In this document: one piece after another, positions 7,994 to 16,642 of the stretch
Numbering within the stretch: the first letter of the stretch is position 1
How the letters are laid out: every line of letters starts with the position of its first letter
Source of the DNA: Micrococcus sp.
Lineage (GTDB): Bacteria; Actinomycetota; Actinomycetes; Actinomycetales; Micrococcaceae
Assembly (NCBI RefSeq): GCF_030523875.1
Contig: NZ_JAUNHR010000008.1
Span: forward strand, 1-44,959
Reading direction: 5' to 3'
DNA: 44,959 bases
Notes under the pieces: generated by a model
What the model was told of the DNA's origin: nothing
Databases searched by the model: none
The model's input: the letters and a program-made list of their open reading frames with translations, nothing else
Made by a program: the position numbers and the translations under genes

Positions 7994-8316
7994 CCTTCTG
8001 GGAGCTCAACGCCGTGTTCCTCGGCCTGGCGCTGGGGGTGCTGCTCGCGGCGGCGCTGGCCGGCCGGGTCCGCGCCCGCCACGTCGGGGCGATCCTGCTG
8101 GCCACCGCCGCCCTCTGGGTGCTCACCGCCGTGTTCGACAACGTGATGATCGCCTCCGGGCTGTTCGACTACGGCGGCCACGCCCTGGCCGGCGTGCACG
8201 TGGGCCTCGCGCCCATCGAGGACTTCGCCTACCCGCTCGGGTCCGCCCTGCTGCTGCCCGGGCTGTGGTTGCTGCTGACGGGGACCCGGCGCCGTCGTCG
8301 CCGGGACGCGCCCTGA
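7990..8316 (+). CDS. crtYh: C50 carotenoid cyclase subunit, second pair (CrtYh-like)
   Basis: A 108-residue membrane protein with GLAPIEDFAYPLGSALL and VFDNVMIASGLFDY, the same two signatures as the product of 6433-6789. GTG start in GTGA overlap with crtYg. It ends in a basic tail (RRRRRRDAP), unlike the acidic tail of the first-pair subunit. Expected heterodimer partner of CrtYg. Confidence 0.82.
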   Translation: MTFWELNAVFLGLALGVLLAAALAGRVRARHVGAILLATAALWVLTAVFDNVMIASGLFDYGGHALAGVHVGLAPIEDFAYPLGSALLLPGLWLLLTGTRRRRRRDAP

Positions 8317-8888
8317 TGCCCGCCCCGATCCCCGCGGACGTGCTGCGCCTGGTCGGCCTGGCCCTCGTCCCCGCGGCCGGGGCGGTGGCCGGCTGGCCCA
8401 GCGCCGCCGCCATGTTCCTGGTGTTCGGCGGCCAGTGGCTCCTGCGCTGGCTCGCCGGCGGGCGCCTGCTGGACTGGGCCGGGCAGGTCGTCCTGCTCGC
8501 CGCCGGCTGGGCCAGCGTGATCGGCCTCTACCACCGCGCCGAGGGCCTGGACCTGGTCATGCACGCCGCCGCCACCGCCGTGGTCACGGGGCTGGTCGCC
8601 GTCGTGGTGCGCTCCGCCCTGCGCCGGCGCGGACGGGACGGCGGCCCGGTGACGCCGGCCGAGGCGGTGCGCGTGCTCGGCCCCGTGCTCTCCGTGCTCG
8701 CGCTGGCCTCGGCGGGCGTGGCGCTCGGCGTGGTGTGGGAGATCGCCGAGTGGTGGGGCCACCACCAGGTCACGGAGGAGATCGGCGTGGGCTACGACGA
8801 CACCCTCGGCGACCTCACCGCCGACCTCGTCGGCGCGGTGGTCGCGGCCGTGGTCGCGGTGCGCGCGGCGCGGCGGGACGGCCGGTGA
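8316..8888 (+). CDS. integral membrane protein in the crt operon (DUF2238/YjdF-like)
   Basis: A 190-residue protein with about five hydrophobic helices, no carotenoid-enzyme motif, and a conserved-looking acidic C-terminal segment VVWEIAEWWGHH ... GYDDTLGDLTADLVGA, which resembles the DUF2238/YjdF family. It starts by TGATG overlap with crtYh and overlaps crtX by GTGA, so it is made together with the cyclase and the glycosyltransferase. An ORF at the same place is present in the M. luteus carotenoid cluster as I remember it. Its role is unknown; placement suggests membrane transport, glycosylation support or organisation of C50 carotenoids (inference). Confidence 0.65.
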   Translation: MPAPIPADVLRLVGLALVPAAGAVAGWPSAAAMFLVFGGQWLLRWLAGGRLLDWAGQVVLLAAGWASVIGLYHRAEGLDLVMHAAATAVVTGLVAVVVRSALRRRGRDGGPVTPAEAVRVLGPVLSVLALASAGVALGVVWEIAEWWGHHQVTEEIGVGYDDTLGDLTADLVGAVVAAVVAVRAARRDGR

Positions 8889-9679
8889 ACGGTCCCGCGG
8901 CGGACGCCGCTCACCCCGGGCCCGTCCCGACGGCGGCGCCCACGGTCTCCGTGGTGGTGCCCGTCCTCGACGACGCCGCGCACCTGCGCGCCTGCCTCGC
9001 CCTGCTGGCGCGGCAGACCCGCCGGCCGGACGAGGTGGTGGTGGTGGACAACGGCAGCACGGACGACTCCGCGGCCGTGGCGCGCGCCGCCGGGGCCCGC
9101 GTGGTGCACGAGCCGCGCCGCGGCATCCCCTCCGCCGCGGCCGCCGGGTACGACGCCGCCCGCGGGGACCTGATCCTGCGCTGCGATGCGGACACCCGCG
9201 TGCCCCCGGACTGGACCGAGCGGATCGCCGCGCGCTTCGCCGCCGAGCCGGCCCTGCTCGGGCTCACCGGCCCGGGGCGGTTCTACGACCAGCCCCGCCT
9301 GCTGGGGCGGGTGCGCTCCGCCGCCTACACCGCCGCCTACCGGTGGGCCGGCGGCGCCGCGCTGGCGGGCACCCCGCTGTGGGGCTCGAACTGCGCCCTG
9401 CGGGCCGAGGCGTGGCGCGCCGTCCGGCACCGGGTGCACCGCCACCGCGCGGACGTGCACGACGACCTCGACCTCAGCTTCCACCTGCTCCGCCACGCCC
9501 CCGCGTCCACCCGCTTCGACCCCGGACTGCGGGTGGGCGCGGCCGGGCGCCTGTTCGGCTCCCTCGACGCGCGGGTGCGCCAGGGACGGATGGCCGTCAC
9601 CACCCTGCGCCTGAACTGGGCGGAGCTGTCCCCGGGCATGCGCTGGGTGCGCCGGGTGCAGGCCGCCGCCCGCCCCTGA
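8885..9679 (+). CDS. crtX: family 2 glycosyltransferase, carotenoid glucosylation
   Basis: A 264-residue GT-A fold enzyme likely to glucosylate the hydroxyl ends of the C50 carotenoid. Seen: VSVVVPVLDDAAHLRACL (beta1), VVVDNGSTDDSAAVAR, the metal/nucleotide DxD-type motif RCDADTRVPPDW, and HDDLDLSFHLLRH as the acceptor-side acidic region. It starts at GTG 8885 (GTGA overlap). It is the last gene of the operon; its stop codon is inside the terminator stem. The substrate is inferred from context. Confidence 0.85.
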   Translation: MNGPAADAAHPGPVPTAAPTVSVVVPVLDDAAHLRACLALLARQTRRPDEVVVVDNGSTDDSAAVARAAGARVVHEPRRGIPSAAAAGYDAARGDLILRCDADTRVPPDWTERIAARFAAEPALLGLTGPGRFYDQPRLLGRVRSAAYTAAYRWAGGAALAGTPLWGSNCALRAEAWRAVRHRVHRHRADVHDDLDLSFHLLRHAPASTRFDPGLRVGAAGRLFGSLDARVRQGRMAVTTLRLNWAELSPGMRWVRRVQAAARP

Positions 9680-9700
9680 GGAGCAGGGGCGGGCGGCGGC
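9662..9700 (+). terminator. crt operon terminator overlapping the crtX stop codon
   Basis: Perfect 16-bp stem (9662-9677 with 9685-9700) and a 7-nt loop. The left arm encodes the last residues of CrtX, and the TGA stop (9677-9679) sits at the stem-loop junction. No U-run follows. It also lies past the end of the convergent gene at 9746. Confidence 0.75.
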
Positions 9701-9745
9701 GTCGGAGGCTGGACCGTGCGGCGGGGCCGCGCGACGGCGTCGGGC

Positions 9746-11491
9746 TCAGGCGTCCTTCGGCTCGCCCTGCTCCTCGTCCCGGTTGCGGCGCAGCGGGTTC
9801 CTGCGCAGCGGCAGGCGGTCGAGCAGCCCGGCCACGCCGGGGCGGCGTGAGGGCTTGTCCGCACCGGTGTGCCGACGCTCGGCCTCGGCGAGGATGTTCG
9901 CGGCCATCTCCGGGAACACGAGCGCGTGGAACGGGAGGATCGCCGTCCAGTACGCGCGGCCCAGGGCGCCGTCGGGCATGAAGATCGCCCGCTGGCGGTA
10001 GCGCGAGCCGGTGTCCGTGGCCTCGGTGCTCAGCTGCAGCCACGCCCGGCCGCCCGCGCGCATCTCCGCGCGCAGCGTCAGGCGCCGCCCCGGCTCCACC
10101 TCCTCCACGCGCCACCAGTCCACGTAGTCGCCCGCGCGCACGTGCTCGGCGTCGCGTCGGCCGCGCGCCAGGCCCGGCCCGCCCACGATCTTGTCCATCA
10201 GCCCGCGCACCTTCCACAGCAGCGGGGTGGAGTAGTAGCCGTTGCGCCCGCCGATCGACTCGATCACCGGCCACACCGCCTCCGGCGGCAGGTCGGACTC
10301 GCGCTCGCGGTCGTCCGTGTAGACGGTCTTCCCGGCCCAGTCCGGGTCCGAGGGCAGCGGCGCGGCAGGGTCCTTGGAGGCGTAGAGGTCCGCGTCGAAG
10401 GTGACCTCCAGCGGGCCCTGCTCCTCGTGCTTGAGGGCGCGGCGCACGGCCTCCTGGTAGGAGGTGAGCCCGCCCGGCGGGTCGGGGATGATCCGCTCGA
10501 CGTCGTGGTCCTCCGTCACCGCGTCCTCCGCGAGGGAGGCGGCCAGGGGCATGGCCACGCCCATGGGGATGGGGGTGACCAGGCCGATCCAGAAGCCGGA
10601 GAGCCGCTGCGCCGGGATGGGCAGGGTGAACACGCGGCGCCGGGACAGCCCCGCGGCCTCCGCGTAGTCCGTGAGCATCTCCTTGAACGGCTGGGCGCGG
10701 CCGCAGCCGATCTGCGCGCGGGCCTGCACCGGCTCCGTCAGCGCGCACGCGTGCACGAGGTAGTAGAGGACGTCGCGGATGGCGATCGGCTCCACCCGGT
10801 TGTCCAGCCAGCTGGGGCCGGGCATCACGGGCAGGCGGTCGGAGAGGTGGCGGATCATCTCGAAGGAGGTGGACCCCGAGCCGATCACGACGCCGGCCTC
10901 GAAGGTCAGCACGGGCGTCTCGGCGTCCTCGAGGCGCTGGGCCACGAGGGCGCGGGAGCGCATGTGGTCCGAGAGCTCCTCCACGGGCTTGCCGTCCGGG
11001 TGGAGGCCGGAGAGGTACACCAGCTGGGTGACCCCGGCCCGGTCCGCGGCGGTGGCCACGATGTCCGCGATCTGCTGCTCGCGCTCCACGAAGTCGCCCC
11101 TGCCGCCCATCGAGTGCACCAGGTAGAGGGCGGTGTGCACGCCCTCCATGGCGGCCCGGACCTGCTCGGCCTCGGAGAGGTCGCACTCCACGACCTCCAC
11201 GTCCTCCGACCACGGGCGGCCGTCGAGGTCGTGCGGGTTGCGGGCTGCGGCGCGCACCTGGAACCCGGCCGCGACCAGCTCGGGGATCACGCGTCCGCCC
11301 ACGTAGCCGGTGGCGCCCGTGACGAGCACGCGGCGGCCGCGCCCCTCCGGCAGGGAGAGGCCGAGGGGGGAGGCGTGCTCCGCGGGGGCGGCGGGGGACT
11401 GGTGGTCGGCCACGTGCGCGCCGTCGAGGGGCTCGGAGGTGGGGGAGGGGCTGCCGCCCCGGGGCGGATGGCCCGTCTCGTTCTCAGTCAT
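9746..11491 (-). CDS. SDR-type NAD(P)-binding protein with C-terminal DUF2867 domain
   Basis: A 581-residue soluble protein. Residues about 1-52 are a low-complexity Pro/Ser-rich leader. Then an atypical SDR Rossmann domain with VLVTGATGYVGGRVIPEL (TGxxGxxG), ARNPHDLDG after beta2, and YLVHSMGG and YLSGLHPDG in place of a classical YxxxK site. From about residue 390 a DUF2867 (SRPBCC-like) domain contains ESIGGRNGYYSTPLLWKVRG and YWTAILPFHALVFPEMA. The SDR half is clearly paralogous to the product of 34489-35598, which lacks the second domain. Substrate unknown. It is divergent from the helicase gene; the ATG at 11491 is chosen. Confidence 0.8.
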   Translation of the reverse strand: MTENETGHPPRGGSPSPTSEPLDGAHVADHQSPAAPAEHASPLGLSLPEGRGRRVLVTGATGYVGGRVIPELVAAGFQVRAAARNPHDLDGRPWSEDVEVVECDLSEAEQVRAAMEGVHTALYLVHSMGGRGDFVEREQQIADIVATAADRAGVTQLVYLSGLHPDGKPVEELSDHMRSRALVAQRLEDAETPVLTFEAGVVIGSGSTSFEMIRHLSDRLPVMPGPSWLDNRVEPIAIRDVLYYLVHACALTEPVQARAQIGCGRAQPFKEMLTDYAEAAGLSRRRVFTLPIPAQRLSGFWIGLVTPIPMGVAMPLAASLAEDAVTEDHDVERIIPDPPGGLTSYQEAVRRALKHEEQGPLEVTFDADLYASKDPAAPLPSDPDWAGKTVYTDDRERESDLPPEAVWPVIESIGGRNGYYSTPLLWKVRGLMDKIVGGPGLARGRRDAEHVRAGDYVDWWRVEEVEPGRRLTLRAEMRAGGRAWLQLSTEATDTGSRYRQRAIFMPDGALGRAYWTAILPFHALVFPEMAANILAEAERRHTGADKPSRRPGVAGLLDRLPLRRNPLRRNRDEEQGEPKDA

Positions 11492-11571
11492 GCCCCCAGC
11501 CTAGGGAGCGGCACCCGTGAGGGGCATGCCTGGGCGGCGCGGGGCGGCCGGTCCGTGAAAGACTGACCCCT

Positions 11572-14500
11572 ATGGCATCTGGCGTTCCCGGCGACCCCCT
11601 CCCGCACCTGCGGACCGAGGCCATCCGCGCCCTCGTGGGCCCCACCAGCGCGGACCGCGGCTTCGAGATCGCGGCCGCCGGGGACGTGGTCCGCGTCACC
11701 TACGACGCCGCCCGGCTGCGCCTGACCTCGGCCGTGCGGGGCACGGCGCCGCAGCCCTACCGCCAGGCCGTGCGCCTGCAGGAGTCCGGGGAGAGCGCCG
11801 AGGACGGCACGCCCCTGCTCGAGCCCACCGCCGGCCGCTGCCAGTGCCCCGTGGGCGAGGACTGCAAGCACGTGGCCGCCGCCCTCTACGAGATCACCCG
11901 TCGCCACGCGGACGCGGCCCGGGAGGCCGCCCGCGACGAGCTCGCCCGCATGGTCACCACCGCGGACCGGATCGCCGCGCCCGACGCCGGCGCCGCCCGT
12001 GCCGGGGCGGAGGCCGCCGTCGCCGTCGACGCCGACCCCGCGCACACCGAGGGCGCCGCCCTGCCGTGGCGGGGCGTCCTGGAGCCCCTGGCCGGGCTCG
12101 ACGGCGGGCCGCGCCGGCTGGCCCCGCCGCCGGACCTGGCGATCGGCGTCGAGCTGGTGGCCGAGTCCTCCCACAACGTGTACCAGCAGTGGGGCCCGGC
12201 CCCGGCGGGCGAGGAGCACCTGCGTGAGGACCGCCCGCTGTACGTGATCCTGCGCCCGCTCAAGCGCGGGGCGAAGGGCACGTGGATCAAGGGCGGGCTG
12301 ACGTGGAAGGCGTTCCAGTTCCCGCGCGCCGAGTACGCCCCCGCGCAGGAGCGCGCCCTGCGTCTGGTGTGGCGTCAGCTGCAGGCGGAGGACTCCTACC
12401 CCACGGACGCCTGGTTCGGGCTGCACGCGTTCGACTCCGGGCGCATCTGGCAGCTGCTCGCCGAGGCCCAGGAGGCCGGCGTGCCGCTCGTGGCGCAGGG
12501 CGTGCTGGCGGACGTGGTCCTGGACGCGCCGGTGGAGGTCGGCCTGGACGTGGCCGCCGCCCCGGAGGGCGGGCTCGAGGTCTCGCCCTCGCTGGTCCCG
12601 GCCCGCCGCCGCCCCGCCGCGGACGACGCCGCCGCCCCGCCCCGGCCCGAGCCGCTGCGGGGGGTGCGGGCGGTCGGCTCGATCGGCTTCTACCGCCCGG
12701 TCGAGGAGGAGGACGGCACCTGGACGCTGCACCTGATCCCCGCCCGGCGGCCCGTGCCGGAGCCCGTGCAGCGCATGGTCCTGGCGGGCCGCCCCGTGCA
12801 CGTGCCCGCCGCGGACCGGGAGGAGTTCCTGGGACGGATCTACCCGCGCCTGCGAGCGGCCCTCGACGTGGACAGCCGCGACGCCTCCGTGGAGCTGCCC
12901 GAATTCGAGCCGCCCGTGCTGCGCCTGCAGGCGGACTTCCGCCCGGACCACCGGCTCGTGCTGCGCTGGTCCTGGCTGTACTTCGACCCGCCGCGGGAGC
13001 TCGACCTCGGCGCCGAGGGCCTGCGGGACCCCCGCCACGAGGAGGCCGTGGTGCGGGCCGCCGTCGAGGTGTGGCCGCGCGCCGCGCGCACCGAGGAGCA
13101 GGAGCTCGAGGGCGTGGGCGCGGCCCGGTTCTCCGAGACCGTGCTGCCCCTGCTGCAGCGGCTGGACCACGTGCGCGTGGACGTCACCGGGGACCGCCCC
13201 GACTACCGGGAGCTGACCGCGGCGCCGCGCATCGAGGTCTCCACGAGGGCCGCCCGGCACGACTGGTTCGACCTGGGCGTGCAGGTGTCCGTGGACGGGC
13301 ACATGCTGCCGTTCGTGGAGCTGTTCACCGCGCTCGTGCAGGGCAGGACCACCCTGATGCTGCGGGACGGGACCTGGCTGGGCCTGGACCACCCCGCGTT
13401 CGACCGGCTGCGCGCCCTGCTCTCCGAGGCGGCCACCCTGCAGGAGTGGACGCCGGAGAGCACCGCCGTCTCCCGCCACCAGGTGGGCTTCTGGGAGGAC
13501 CTCAAGGAGATCGCGGACGAGGTGCACGAGGACCCGGAGTGGACCGCCGCCGTCGGGCGCCTGGCCTCCGTGGACCGCCTGCCCGAGGCCCCCGAGGTGC
13601 CGGGGCTGGAGGCGGACCTGCGCCCGTACCAGGAGGACGGCCTGCGCTGGCTGCGCTTCCTGCACGACCAGGACCTCGGGGGGATCCTGGCGGACGACAT
13701 GGGCCTGGGCAAGACCGTCCAGACCCTGGCGCTGATGGCCCACGCCCGCGCCGAGCACCCGGACCGGGCGCCGTTCCTGGTGGTGGCCCCGTCCTCCGTG
13801 GTGTCCGTGTGGGCCTCCGAGGCCGCACGCTTCACCCCGGGCCTGGACGTGCGCGTCCTGGACACCACCACCCGCCGGCGCGGCACGGACGTCGCGGCGG
13901 AGGCGGCGGGCGCCGACGTCGTCGTCACCTCCTACACGCTGCTGCGGATCGACGCGGCCGGCTACAGCGGCACGACGTGGGGCGGCGTGGTGCTGGACGA
14001 GGCGCAGTTCCTCAAGAACAAGGCCTCCAAGGTGCACCAGGTGGCCCGGGACCTCGACGCCCCGTTCCGGCTGGCCATCACCGGCACGCCCATGGAGAAC
14101 TCGCTCACGGACCTCTGGGCGCTGCTGGAGGTGGTGGTCCCGGGGCTGTTCCCCAGCCATCGCCGGTTCCGCGAGGCCTATGTGACGCCGATCGAGTCCG
14201 GCGAGCACCCCGAGCGCATGGCCGCGCTGCGCCGGCGGGTGCGCCCGTTCATGCTGCGCCGCTCCAAGGAGCTGGTGGCCAAGGACCTGCCGCCCAAGCA
14301 GGAGCAGGTGCTCTCCGTGGAGCTCGAGGCCGCGCACCGCAAGGTGTACGACCGCGTGCTGGCGCGCGAGCGGCGCAAGGTCCTCGGCCTGCTCGGGGAC
14401 ATGGACGGCAACCGGTTCACCATCTTCAAGTCGCTCACGCTGCTGCGCATGCTCGCCCTGGCCCCGCAGATCGTGGACGACGAGTACGCGGCCGTGCCGT

Positions 14501-15036
14501 CCTCCAAGCTCGAGCGGTTCCTCGCGGACCTCGAGGAGGTCCTGGCCGAGGGGCACCGCGTGATCGTGTTCAGCCAGTTCACCTCCTTCCTGCGCGTGGT
14601 GGCCGAGGAGCTGGACGCGATGGGCGTGGAGCACGCCTACCTGGACGGCTCCACCCGGAACCGCGCGGACGTCATCCAGGGCTTCCGCGACGGGCAGGCG
14701 CCCGTGTTCCTCATCTCGCTGAAGGCGGGCGGGTTCGGACTGACCCTGACCGAGGCGGACTACGTGTTCCTCATGGACCCGTGGTGGAACCCCGCCGCGG
14801 AGAACCAGGCCGTGGACCGCGCGCACCGGATCGGCCAGGACCGCACCGTGATGGTCTACCGCATGGTCTCCGAGGGGACCATCGAGGAGAAGGTGCTCGA
14901 GCTGCAGCAGCGCAAGGCCGAGCTGTTCGGCGCACTCATGGACGAGTCCGACGACTCCGCCTCCGGCGCCTTCACCGAGTCCCTCACCGCCGACGACATC
15001 CGCGAGCTGCTCTCCCTCGACGACCCGGACGCCTGA
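11572..15036 (+). CDS. SWIM zinc-finger SNF2-family ATP-dependent helicase
   Basis: A 1,154-residue nucleic-acid-dependent ATPase. The SWIM zinc finger lies near the N terminus (C90-x-C92 and C98-x-H100 in CQCPVGEDCKH). A long middle region (about 200-660) resembles the SNF2-associated part of bacterial HepA/RapA-like proteins. The SNF2 ATPase core starts near 685 with LRPYQEDGLRWLRFLHDQ, Walker A DDMGLGKT (about 708-715), and DEAQ near 813. The helicase C domain has VIVFSQFTSFLRVV, KAGGFGLTLTEADYVF and the motif VI region RAHRIGQDRTV (about 1083-1093). Probable role in transcription recycling, chromatin remodelling or repair. The ATG at 11572 follows an 80-bp divergent region. Confidence 0.92.
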   Translation: MASGVPGDPLPHLRTEAIRALVGPTSADRGFEIAAAGDVVRVTYDAARLRLTSAVRGTAPQPYRQAVRLQESGESAEDGTPLLEPTAGRCQCPVGEDCKHVAAALYEITRRHADAAREAARDELARMVTTADRIAAPDAGAARAGAEAAVAVDADPAHTEGAALPWRGVLEPLAGLDGGPRRLAPPPDLAIGVELVAESSHNVYQQWGPAPAGEEHLREDRPLYVILRPLKRGAKGTWIKGGLTWKAFQFPRAEYAPAQERALRLVWRQLQAEDSYPTDAWFGLHAFDSGRIWQLLAEAQEAGVPLVAQGVLADVVLDAPVEVGLDVAAAPEGGLEVSPSLVPARRRPAADDAAAPPRPEPLRGVRAVGSIGFYRPVEEEDGTWTLHLIPARRPVPEPVQRMVLAGRPVHVPAADREEFLGRIYPRLRAALDVDSRDASVELPEFEPPVLRLQADFRPDHRLVLRWSWLYFDPPRELDLGAEGLRDPRHEEAVVRAAVEVWPRAARTEEQELEGVGAARFSETVLPLLQRLDHVRVDVTGDRPDYRELTAAPRIEVSTRAARHDWFDLGVQVSVDGHMLPFVELFTALVQGRTTLMLRDGTWLGLDHPAFDRLRALLSEAATLQEWTPESTAVSRHQVGFWEDLKEIADEVHEDPEWTAAVGRLASVDRLPEAPEVPGLEADLRPYQEDGLRWLRFLHDQDLGGILADDMGLGKTVQTLALMAHARAEHPDRAPFLVVAPSSVVSVWASEAARFTPGLDVRVLDTTTRRRGTDVAAEAAGADVVVTSYTLLRIDAAGYSGTTWGGVVLDEAQFLKNKASKVHQVARDLDAPFRLAITGTPMENSLTDLWALLEVVVPGLFPSHRRFREAYVTPIESGEHPERMAALRRRVRPFMLRRSKELVAKDLPPKQEQVLSVELEAAHRKVYDRVLARERRKVLGLLGDMDGNRFTIFKSLTLLRMLALAPQIVDDEYAAVPSSKLERFLADLEEVLAEGHRVIVFSQFTSFLRVVAEELDAMGVEHAYLDGSTRNRADVIQGFRDGQAPVFLISLKAGGFGLTLTEADYVFLMDPWWNPAAENQAVDRAHRIGQDRTVMVYRMVSEGTIEEKVLELQQRKAELFGALMDESDDSASGAFTESLTADDIRELLSLDDPDA

Positions 15037-15046
15037 CCCCCCTCCT

Positions 15047-15103
15047 GCGTTTTCGCTCGCGCAACACGCGTCCCGTCGGCGTTTTCGCTCGCGCAACACG
15101 CGT
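15047..15103. repeat. two direct copies of a 25-bp repeat, 32-bp period
   Basis: A 25-bp unit occurs identically at 15047-15071 and 15079-15103, with a 7-nt spacer, directly after the helicase gene. The core on the minus strand reads GTTGCGCGAGCGAAAACG. Degenerate copies of the same core occur at 15798-15879 and 16643-16697. Confidence 0.85.
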
Positions 15104-15156
15104 GGCCGGCCCGTCGTCGCTGACGCGCCCGTCGACCCCGCCCGCCCTGCCCCACA

Positions 15157-15789
15157 ATGGAGCCCATGATCCGCGTCGAGCAGGCCCCCGCCGCCCACGA
15201 GCGCGACTGGCGCTGGCTGGACGAGCCGACCCCCGCCGTCGCCGTGGGGCTGGCGCTGACCGCGCTGCACCTGACCAGCGGCGCGGGCGGCGGGCTGCTG
15301 ACCGCGGTGCCCGGGGCGACGACGGCGGCCGGGCTCCTGGCGCTGCTGGCGGTGCTGCTGGTGGTCGAGTCGGCGGGGCGGGACCGCCCGTCCGGGCCCA
15401 CGTTGCCCCGGCGGTCCCTGCTGTGGCTCGCGGCGGTGCCCGGGGTGGCGCTCGCGGGGGCGCTGCTGGCGCCCAACCCCTCCCTGACCCCGCTGCTGGC
15501 GCTGCCCGCCGCGGTGCTGGGGGCCGGCGTCGCGGACCGGCTGGGGACCCGCTGGCCGCTGGTGCTGGCCACGCTGGCCGGCGCGGCCGCCCAGCCCACG
15601 CTCCTGCAGGCGGTGGACCCCGTGCCCGCCGGGGTGCTGGTGCTCAACGGGCTGATCATGTCCGTGCTCGTGCTGATCCTGCTCACCGTGCTCACGTGGC
15701 TGCGTGCACGCTCGCCCGGGGGGCGGCTGCACCGCCCGGGGGAGTTCGAGGGTGAGCACGACGACGACGTCGGTCCCGGCCCGGCCTGA
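15157..15789 (+). CDS. hypothetical integral membrane protein
   Basis: A 210-residue protein with about five to six hydrophobic helices (residues about 28-185), an N-terminal soluble stretch with ERDWRWLDEP, and an acidic hydrophilic C terminus (EFEGEHDDDVG). No recognised family motif. ATG at 15157 is used; a second ATG at 15166 is possible. It lies between two intergenic repeat arrays and converges on the DUF421 gene. Confidence 0.7.
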   Translation: MEPMIRVEQAPAAHERDWRWLDEPTPAVAVGLALTALHLTSGAGGGLLTAVPGATTAAGLLALLAVLLVVESAGRDRPSGPTLPRRSLLWLAAVPGVALAGALLAPNPSLTPLLALPAAVLGAGVADRLGTRWPLVLATLAGAAAQPTLLQAVDPVPAGVLVLNGLIMSVLVLILLTVLTWLRARSPGGRLHRPGEFEGEHDDDVGPGPA

Positions 15790-15797
15790 GGCCTCCC

Positions 15798-15879
15798 GCT
15801 CCGTCAGCGGAAGTGCCGGAGAGCCCCCTGTTGCGCGAGCGAAGACGTCGGGGAGTCCCTCGTTCTGCGAGCGGAAGCG
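15798..15879. repeat. three degenerate copies of the ~32-bp periodic repeat
   Basis: The core GCGAGCGAAG and its variants occur at about 15803-15813, 15834-15843 and 15867-15877, at 31- and 33-nt steps, between convergent genes. The orientation is opposite to the pair at 15047-15103. The block includes GTTGCGCGAGCGAAGACG, a near match to the minus-strand core of that pair. Confidence 0.65.
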
Positions 15880-15880
15880 T

Positions 15881-16495
15881 TCAGGCGTCGTCGTGGAGCT
15901 GGTCGGCGCCGATCGCGTCCCCGAGGAGGTCGAGGTCGATCGGCTCCCCGGCGCGGATGACGCTGAGCCGCCCGCTGGCCTCGAGGATCACCGCCTGCAC
16001 CTCCCCGAGGTGGCGCACCCCGGCCGCGCGCAGGGCCGTGTTGAGGTGGCCGCGGGTGACGCGACCGCGCCGGGCCTGGTCGGCGAGGATCCGACCGCGG
16101 GCCACGATCACGCGGGCCCGGCCGCCCATCGTCCGGGCGCCGCGCACCGTGCCGGTGATCGCGCCGAACACGGTCTCCAGGAGTGCGAGCGTGGTCAGGC
16201 CGACCACCCCGGCCGCGAGCGTGGGCGGGTGGCCGAGGATCACGCGGCCCGCCACGCCGCCGAACATCAGCGCCACCACGGTGTCGAACACGGACAGCCC
16301 CGTGATCAGCCGCGCGCCGAACACCCTCAGCAGCAGCAGCGCCGTGACGTAGATCCCCACCGCGCTGAGCACCACCACGGGGATCCGCCACAGCTCCATC
16401 CCCAGGTGCTCCGTCAGCGCCGCGGGCCACCCCTGCGGCGGGGCCCAGCCCAGCACGGGGAGGGCGACGGCGACGGCGGCTTCCGAGGGGGACAT
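15881..16495 (-). CDS. DUF421 (YetF-like) membrane protein
   Basis: A 204-residue protein from the ATG at 16495, preferred because GGAGAATGAGGGC precedes it; a GTG at 16525 in the same frame would add ten residues. Three N-terminal hydrophobic helices are followed by a cytosolic domain. Family features seen: LLRVFGARLITGLSVFDTVV, GGVAGRVILG, and in the soluble half LNTALRAAGVRHLGEVQAVI with LEASGRLSVI. DUF421 proteins are widespread and of unclear function (linked to spore or stress physiology in Bacillus). Confidence 0.85.
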   Translation of the reverse strand: MSPSEAAVAVALPVLGWAPPQGWPAALTEHLGMELWRIPVVVLSAVGIYVTALLLLRVFGARLITGLSVFDTVVALMFGGVAGRVILGHPPTLAAGVVGLTTLALLETVFGAITGTVRGARTMGGRARVIVARGRILADQARRGRVTRGHLNTALRAAGVRHLGEVQAVILEASGRLSVIRAGEPIDLDLLGDAIGADQLHDDA

Positions 16496-16642
16496 GCCCT
16501 CATTCTCCACCGGCAGTTCCGCCACCCGCCCCGTCCCCGCCCCCGCCCTGGCCGACCCGGAGCGACGTCACCGCCGTTCCGCCGCGCTGTGATGTCGCAG
16601 GGGTTCGGCCGGGCGCGGGCGGCAGCGACAACGAGTCCTCGG

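Noticed and set aside
15047-15103. Possible CRISPR array (25-bp repeats with constant spacing)
   Set aside because: Only two perfect copies, a 7-nt spacer, and no cas genes; other copies are degenerate and intergenic.
11488-15759. Very long open frame of 1,423 codons opposite the helicase gene
   Set aside because: It mirrors the SNF2 gene in codon register, is rich in Gly/Arg/His/Pro low complexity, and shows no domain; a high-GC shadow.
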